From: JAIOPA01 sp036522895
GTDB taxonomy: Bacteria; Eisenbacteria; RBG-16-71-46
Reading direction: 5' to 3'
Assembly: GCA_036522895.1 (NCBI GenBank)
Contig: DATDEX010000417.1
Span: 1 to 9,962 of the forward strand
DNA length: 9,962 nt
Position numbers and translations under genes: made by a program. Position 1 is the stretch's first letter. Each line of letters starts with the position of its first letter. Positions 5,572 to 9,962 of this stretch are shown here, in pieces. The notes beneath the pieces are model-generated. The model did not search any database. It was given only the letters and a program-made list of their open reading frames with translations, and was not told where the DNA came from.

Positions 5572-6819
5572 ATGCCTTCGCAGCCCACACTCCGCGATCG
5601 ACTCCGCACGCTGACCGGCGGGCTGCCGCGTCCCTTCTGGTCCCTCTGCGCCGGCACGTTCGTGAATCGCTGCGGCAGCTTCGTGCTGCCGTTCCTCACG
5701 CTCTACCTCACCCGGGTCCGGCACCTGTCGCTCGCGCAGGCCGGGCTCGTGCTCGCGCTCTACGGCGCCGGTGGCTCGGTCGCCGCACCCCTCGGTGGCT
5801 TTCTCGCCGACCACATCGGACGCCGCGCCACGCTGGTCACCGCCCTCGCGCTCGGGGGCGCCGGCATGATCGCGGTGGGCTTCATCCAGCGCCTCGAAGT
5901 CCTCGCGCCCGCGATCTTCTGCGTCGCCATGGTGACGGAGATGTACCGCCCGGCCATGCAGGCAGCCGTCGCCGACCTGGTGCCGCCGGCCGATCGCGTG
6001 CGCGCCTACGGACTCATCTACTGGGTCATCAACCTCGGCTTCTCGGTCGGGCTCACGCTCGGCGGCGTGCTCGCGCGCGCCTCGTTCCGCTGGCTCTTCG
6101 TGGGCGACGGCGCCACGACGCTGCTCTTCGCGTCCGTGGTCTGGTTCGGCGTGCCCGAGTCGCGGCCGGCGCGGCCCCCGCTGCGTGCCGGCGAGCGCCG
6201 GCCGTCGCACTGGTCCGAGTTCGTGGCCCCCTATCGGGACCGGGTGTTCGTGCGCCTCCTCGCGCTCTCCTTCCTGTTCGCGCTCGTGTTCATGCAGAAC
6301 CTGAGCACGTTTCCGCTCGCCATGGCCGCGAACGGCATCGACCCCGCGACGTTCGGCGTGATCCTGGCGCTCAACGGGGTGCTCATCGTGCTGCTCCAGC
6401 CCTTCCTGGCGCCCGCGCTGGCCTCCCGGAACCGCTCGCACACGATCGCGCTCGGGTCCGTGTTCGCCGGCATCGGCTTCGGCCTCAATGCGCTGGCACG
6501 AACCGCGCCGATCTACGCGCTCGGCGTGATCCTGTGGACCCTGGGCGAGATCGGCGTGCTCCCGGTCGCGAACGCGCTCGTGGCGGACCTGGCGCCGGCG
6601 CAGATCCGCGGCCGCTACCAGGGCGCCTACAGCCTGTCGTTCGGGCTCGCCGTGTGCGCGGCGCCCGCGCTCGGCTCGCTCGTGCTGGAACGGCTGGGCG
6701 GCAGCGCGCTATGGGGCGGCTGCTTCGTGCTGGCGCTCGGGGTTGCCCTCGGGCACCTGGGGCTCGAGCGAAGGCTCACGCGGATTCGCGAACAGCGGCT
6801 CGGCGCGGCGGCGGGTTAG
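5572..6819 (+). CDS. Major facilitator superfamily (MFS) transporter
   Basis: This 415-residue inner-membrane protein has the length and about 12 hydrophobic segments expected of an MFS carrier, in two halves joined by a polar loop at about 196-225. Motif A is clear after the second helix, GGFLADHIGRRAT (75-87), and a conserved WxxxxLG-type stretch (WVINLGFSVGLTLGG) lies in the fifth helix. The N-terminal half, with LYLTRVRHLSLAQAGLVLALYGAGG, resembles the drug-efflux and sugar-efflux groups, but substrate and direction cannot be deduced. The start is ATG at 5572, preceded by GAGG (5563-5566) with 5-nt spacing; the frame is open further upstream only through the tRNA and its hairpin, which rules out an earlier start. 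No convincing promoter is visible between the hairpin and the gene. It converges with the beta-helix gene, 18 bp away. Confidence 0.93.
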   Translation: MPSQPTLRDRLRTLTGGLPRPFWSLCAGTFVNRCGSFVLPFLTLYLTRVRHLSLAQAGLVLALYGAGGSVAAPLGGFLADHIGRRATLVTALALGGAGMIAVGFIQRLEVLAPAIFCVAMVTEMYRPAMQAAVADLVPPADRVRAYGLIYWVINLGFSVGLTLGGVLARASFRWLFVGDGATTLLFASVVWFGVPESRPARPPLRAGERRPSHWSEFVAPYRDRVFVRLLALSFLFALVFMQNLSTFPLAMAANGIDPATFGVILALNGVLIVLLQPFLAPALASRNRSHTIALGSVFAGIGFGLNALARTAPIYALGVILWTLGEIGVLPVANALVADLAPAQIRGRYQGAYSLSFGLAVCAAPALGSLVLERLGGSALWGGCFVLALGVALGHLGLERRLTRIREQRLGAAAG

Positions 6820-6849
6820 CCCGCACCGAACCCCGGCTCACGGGTGCGG
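6811..6849. terminator. Possible shared terminator between convergent genes
   Basis: Two alternative stems lie at the 3' ends. GCGGG (6811-6815) pairs with CCCGC (6820-6824) around TTAG, which includes the transporter stop. CCGCACC (6821-6827) pairs with GGTGCGG (6843-6849) around a 15-nt loop, reaching into the last codons of the beta-helix gene. Neither has a T-run, so this is only a weak terminator candidate. Confidence 0.35.
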
Positions 6850-9072
6850 AAGCTCCCCGGCGCCGAGATCCGGCGCGTTCCCGCCGTAGCGGGGCCCGTC
6901 GAGACCCGTGTTGACCCCGGGGATTCGCCGCCCGGCGCCGGCGCACATGGAAGAGCCCGCGGGCGAGAGCCCGCCGCGGGTCGAGTCCACGGCCGCGAGC
7001 GCTCCCGCGACCCCGTTCGCTTCCCAGCCGAGCCGGAGCCGGAGCCCGGGCAGCGTCGATTCGGTCGTTCCGTTCCACTGCACGAGCGCGGGGTTGCCGG
7101 CGGCCCCGAGCAGATCGTAGTTGAACCTGTTGGTGATCGGGCTCGAGCCCGGCGGCCCAGCGAGCGGGATGCCGCTTTTCGAGTAGAGGATGTTGTTCAT
7201 GAACGAGAGCCCGTCGACCGTTCCCCCGCTCGTCGCGTCGACGGCCTTAGCACCGGGCACGCGCGAGAGGATCGTGTTGTGCGCGGCCAGCACCTTCGCG
7301 GTGTGCCCGCCCCCGGTCTTGATTCCGGTCATCCGCGAGTCCTCGAACGTGTTGTAGAGCACGAAGACCGGGCCGGTCCAGAGCGGGGTCATCGAGAGGC
7401 CGGAGGACCCGCAGCTCCGGGTGACGTTGTGCTCGATCAGCGTGTTGATCGCGTGGCTGCCGTCCGGCTCGATGGCGTCGTCCACGATCGCCGTGAACGT
7501 GTTTCCGACCACTTCGCACTGCGATCCGCGCGTGGAGTCCGATTGATCGAGGGTTCCGCCGGATTCCCAGCCATTGTGGAGGTCGAAGAGCGTATTGCCC
7601 ACGAAGCTCGAGGCGCGCGCGACGATCGTGGCCTGACTGGCGTGCTCCTCGGGGCGCGACTTGCCGGCGCCGTAGTTCATGCCTCCCAGCCCCGGGCCGC
7701 TGAAGACGCTGTTCGCGACCACGACGCTGTCCGCGTGAAAGCCCCCGAATCCATGCTGGACATAGACCGCGGAGGCGTTGAACCCGTAGAAGCGGCACGA
7801 ATCCACGACGAGCCCCGAGCCCATCGCTCGCAGTCCCGCCACGACGCCGTGGCCGCCGATGTCCGGCGGGCAGACGTTCGCGGGGTGCGAGGGATCGCCG
7901 TTCATGCTGCCCGCGAAGCGAAGCGTCAGGTTGGCGATCCGCCAGTTGCGCCGCTCGACGGCGATCAGCCGATCCCGATAGCCGAAATGCAGCTTGCAGT
8001 CCGCGGGCGATTCCCCGCTCCGGCGCTTGAGGTAGAGCGTGTCCCCGCATCCCGGGCAGGCGGGATCGCTGCCGGTCGGTTCCCAGAACCAGCCGGAGCG
8101 TTCTCCGCCGTTCGTGGAGCAACTGATGTACGCGTAGGTCGAGTCGTCGAGAATGGCGCGGATGCTGGTCTTGCGCTCGATGTACTCGCCCCACCCGAGG
8201 ACGATCAGCAGGGTCGAATCCATGGGGCCAGCTGCCGCCGGGCAATAGGCCGTGAACGTGGAATCTTGCCCCGTCGGCCGCCATTCAAACGGTCGGCCCA
8301 CGGCGTAGTTTCCCGACTCGACCTCCTCGTTCGCTCCGCAGATGATCGTCGAATCGCGATTCGTGCCGTCGCCTTCGATGAAGTGGAAGTCGCCATCGGT
8401 GGGAAAGAGCGCGGCGTCGAGCGTCATGCGCTCGTGGTATTCGCCGGGTGCTACGAAGATGCCGCCGTTCCGGCCGTGGAGCGCGGAGGCCGAGAGCCGC
8501 CGGAGCGCGGCGCCGATGGTTCGGGTCGGTCGTGCCCTGCTCGAGCCAGTGTTGTCGTCGTCGCCCCTGGCCTGATCGACGTAGAACACCGGCCCGGTGG
8601 CGACGAGCGGCCGGATGGGCTGGCAACTCGCCGTATCGGGCGCGGCGGCGGAAAACGCGTTCAAGCCGCCCGCGTCGTCACTGCCTTCGATCCAGTACTC
8701 GGCGATTCTCCCCGGGGTCATGTCGAGGATGCGGCCCTCGAAGATCTCCCCCGACGCGATCGCGGTGCCGCCGGGGATTCCGGGAAGCGGCCCGTGATTC
8801 CTGCGGATCATGACCATGCCGGAGTCGAATCGCGGCGCGCCCCGCCAGCGCTGGAAGATCCTGAGCACGGCACTCGAGTCGTCGTCGCCGTGGACGATCG
8901 CCTCGATCGCCACCGACGTGACCTGGCGCTCTTTCCGAACGGTGATGGCGGTGATGGCGTTGGTGGCGGCGCACGGGGCCGCCGCGACGCAGAGGAGCAG
9001 GGCGGCCAAGATTGGTCGCAAGATTGGTCGCAAGATCGGTCGCAAGATTGGTCGGTAGCTGGGTCGTCTCAC
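6838..9072 (-). CDS. Secreted right-handed parallel beta-helix (pectate-lyase-fold) protein
   Basis: This is a 744-residue exported protein. The start is GTG at 9072, supported by GGAG 5 nt upstream. Residues 1-37 form an odd signal peptide: a basic start with RPIL repeated four times (7-22), then ALLLCVAAAPCAA. Residues about 40-145 look like an Ig/FnIII-type beta domain ending in AEYWIEGSDDAGGLN. From about 162 (FYVDQARGDDDNTGSSRARPTRTIGAAL) the sequence matches the usual entry to beta-helix proteins. Coils continue to about 630, with repeats such as VDSCRFYGFNASAVYVQH, VVGNTFTAIVDDAIEP, LIEHNVTRSCGSSGLSM and LAAHNTILSR. The end, APDLGAGE (734-740), is the common closing motif of such helices. 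There are many cysteines, including CPGC (339-342). No C-terminal sorting domain is visible. Many relatives bind or cleave polysaccharides, but no catalytic set is recognised, so activity is open. Confidence 0.87.
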   Translation of the reverse strand: MRRPSYRPILRPILRPILRPILAALLLCVAAAPCAATNAITAITVRKERQVTSVAIEAIVHGDDDSSAVLRIFQRWRGAPRFDSGMVMIRRNHGPLPGIPGGTAIASGEIFEGRILDMTPGRIAEYWIEGSDDAGGLNAFSAAAPDTASCQPIRPLVATGPVFYVDQARGDDDNTGSSRARPTRTIGAALRRLSASALHGRNGGIFVAPGEYHERMTLDAALFPTDGDFHFIEGDGTNRDSTIICGANEEVESGNYAVGRPFEWRPTGQDSTFTAYCPAAAGPMDSTLLIVLGWGEYIERKTSIRAILDDSTYAYISCSTNGGERSGWFWEPTGSDPACPGCGDTLYLKRRSGESPADCKLHFGYRDRLIAVERRNWRIANLTLRFAGSMNGDPSHPANVCPPDIGGHGVVAGLRAMGSGLVVDSCRFYGFNASAVYVQHGFGGFHADSVVVANSVFSGPGLGGMNYGAGKSRPEEHASQATIVARASSFVGNTLFDLHNGWESGGTLDQSDSTRGSQCEVVGNTFTAIVDDAIEPDGSHAINTLIEHNVTRSCGSSGLSMTPLWTGPVFVLYNTFEDSRMTGIKTGGGHTAKVLAAHNTILSRVPGAKAVDATSGGTVDGLSFMNNILYSKSGIPLAGPPGSSPITNRFNYDLLGAAGNPALVQWNGTTESTLPGLRLRLGWEANGVAGALAAVDSTRGGLSPAGSSMCAGAGRRIPGVNTGLDGPRYGGNAPDLGAGELPHP
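9007..9054 (-). repeat. Four tandem 12-bp repeats encoding RPIL in the signal peptide
   Basis: Four exact-length units of CAAGATTGGTCG (plus strand) run head to tail from 9007 to 9054; only the third differs (T to C at 9037, silent). Read on the minus strand each is CGA CCA ATC TTG, Arg-Pro-Ile-Leu, in frame. As the unit is 12 bp, gain or loss of copies changes protein length without a frameshift. CGA, CCA and TTG are out of character with the GC-ending codons around them. Confidence 0.95.
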
Positions 9073-9085
9073 GAGTTCTCCCGCA

Positions 9086-9099
9086 CGGGCCCGGGCCCG
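9086..9099. repeat. 14-bp palindrome upstream of the beta-helix gene
   Basis: CGGGCCCGGGCCCG is a perfect palindrome 13 bp upstream of the GTG start at 9072 and just before its GGGAG ribosome site. As RNA it could influence access to that site. In this GC-rich setting chance is a fair alternative. Confidence 0.3.
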
Positions 9100-9214
9100 C
9101 TCGCTGGGAGTCGAGGCTCGAGACGCGACAGCGCGACCCGATGTGCACGCGGCGCCCCGGGTTGGATGGAGATCGGCTGCGACCGGTGCTCCGAGAATGC
9201 CTCGCGGCGCGGCA

Positions 9215-9230
9215 CCCGTGGCGCCACGGG
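9215..9230 (-). terminator. 16-bp palindrome just after the oxidase stop
   Basis: CCCGTGGCGCCACGGG is a perfect 16-bp palindrome starting 1 bp after the TGA of the oxidase gene (9234-9232). It would form a tight GC stem at the 3' end of that message. No T-run follows, so it may be a factor-independent pause, an mRNA-protecting stem or a protein site. The rest of the gap (9100-9214) shows no convincing promoter for the beta-helix gene. Confidence 0.45.
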
Positions 9231-9231
9231 C

Positions 9232-9962
9232 TCACCCCCGCCAGTCGCGCGCCATCCGCCAGCCGCCCACCGCGAGCAATCCCGCGCCCACGGTCCCCAC
9301 GAGCCAGCCGAGCAGCGTGCCCGTCGCGAGCAGCGCGAGGCCACTCGCGGCGAGCGCCGGCCCGGGAGTTCCGGGAAGTGCCACCTCCCCGCCCGGGCGC
9401 GCCGCGTCCGCATCGACCCGCTTCGCACGCAGGAGCGCCACCGCGAATACCACGCCCGCACCGACGAGCACCACCGTCCCGAGCGTCGCGAGGAGATTCA
9501 ACCCTCCCCACCCCATCGCCGCCGGGTAGGTGTGGATCCTCCGCGGCATCCCGGCGAGCCCCAGGAGGTGCATGGGGAGGAACGTCGCGAACGCTCCGAC
9601 GAGCGTGAGCGCGAAATGGAGCTGGCCCAGGTGCGGGTCGAGCGTGCGGCCGAACAGTCGCGCGCCGTGCTGGTAGACGCCGGCCAGGAGCCCGAGCACC
9701 ACGCCGCCGAAGAGCATCTCGTGCGCGTGCGCGACCCCGAAGTAGGTGCCCACCTGGCGCGCGCCGGCGGGCTGGAACGCAAGCGGCAGCGTGCTCCAGG
9801 CGCCGGTCATGAGCAGCGCCGCCATGCCGAGCGCGAACATGAGCGCGGGCGTGGCCGCCACCGGGCGGCCCCAGAGCGTCGCGAGCCAGTGGAGCACCGC
9901 CGTGCTCGCCGCGAGCGCCATGAGCGCGCCGGCGACGGGCAGGAGCGCGAGTGCGCCCGCGG
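9232..9962 (-). CDS. ctaD: Cytochrome c oxidase subunit I (haem-copper oxidase), 5' partial, divergent
   Basis: The C-terminal 242 residues of a haem-copper oxidase catalytic subunit are visible; the frame is open to the window edge, so the start lies beyond it. The match to A-family subunit I is clear: HWLATLWG, then TYFGVAHAHEMLFGGVVLG with the His-x-His pair (codons at 9729-9727 and 9723-9721) that binds haem a3 and haem a, then LGQLHFALTLVGAFATFLPMHLLGLAGMPRRIHTYP and LNLLATLGTVV. This subunit reduces oxygen and pumps protons in the inner membrane. Unusual points: the HDTYF motif before the His pair reads VGTYF, so the two residues that bind Mg/Mn are absent, and VAHFHYV reads VAHAHEM. 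After a polar linker (about 30 residues), one or two extra membrane helices end the protein (ending RMARDWRG). The symbol is by family only. Confidence 0.88.
   Translation of the reverse strand, partial: AGALALLPVAGALMALAASTAVLHWLATLWGRPVAATPALMFALGMAALLMTGAWSTLPLAFQPAGARQVGTYFGVAHAHEMLFGGVVLGLLAGVYQHGARLFGRTLDPHLGQLHFALTLVGAFATFLPMHLLGLAGMPRRIHTYPAAMGWGGLNLLATLGTVVLVGAGVVFAVALLRAKRVDADAARPGGEVALPGTPGPALAASGLALLATGTLLGWLVGTVGAGLLAVGGWRMARDWRG

Noticed and set aside
7247..9072. RPIL repeats considered as a CRISPR-like or mobile-element repeat
   Set aside because: Units are contiguous 12-mers without spacers and in frame with the coding sequence, so this is a coding microsatellite-type repeat.
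8997..9072. Lipobox in the beta-helix signal peptide (LLLC or AAPC)
   Set aside because: The residue before Cys is Leu or Pro, not Gly, Ala or Ser, so a lipoprotein signal is not supported.

Overview
The window reads as chromosomal DNA from a very GC-rich, Gram-negative-type, respiring bacterium. It encodes an outer-membrane beta-barrel protein with a signal peptide, an A-family haem-copper oxidase subunit, a FtsB/DivIC divisome protein, and long secreted repeat proteins. Such a mix is typical of little-cultivated GC-rich phyla of the FCB/Eisenbacteria kind. That placement is inference from gene style only. No mobile element, CRISPR array or rRNA is visible.

Layout. At 1-2294, minus strand, three overlapping genes form one operon: an ECF sigma factor, a zinc-finger anti-sigma factor with two membrane segments, and a secreted or membrane protein with a bactofilin-like beta-repeat domain (its 3' end lies outside the window). 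At 2295-2625 a GC-rich divergent control region carries a promoter for each direction. The sigma promoter has an inverted repeat filling its spacer. The enolase promoter lies so close to the ATG that the transcript should be leaderless. At 2626-4368, plus strand, enolase is followed by the FtsB-like protein, a neighbourhood known from many bacteria; a GC hairpin and a strong Shine-Dalgarno sit between them. At 4373-5161, minus strand, a small outer-membrane beta-barrel protein ends 4 bp from ftsB, tail to tail.

At 5162-5571 back-to-back promoters serve the barrel gene and an initiator tRNA-Met, which is followed by a 12-bp GNRA-capped hairpin. At 5572-6819, plus strand, lies a major facilitator transporter. 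At 6838-9072, minus strand, lies a 744-residue secreted right-handed beta-helix protein whose signal peptide starts with four in-frame copies of a 12-bp repeat (RPIL x4). At 9232-9962, minus strand, is the C-terminal part of a divergent cytochrome c oxidase subunit I, running off the window.

How they fit together: the first block is a candidate envelope-signalling unit (sigma, membrane-bound inhibitor, envelope protein). Enolase, FtsB and initiator tRNA are housekeeping. Transporter, beta-helix protein and oxidase look like separate transcription units. No complete new defence or mobile system is seen. The points most worth a second look are the leaderless enolase promoter, the operator-like repeat in the sigma promoter, the RPIL repeat, and the oxidase lacking the usual His-Asp metal ligands.
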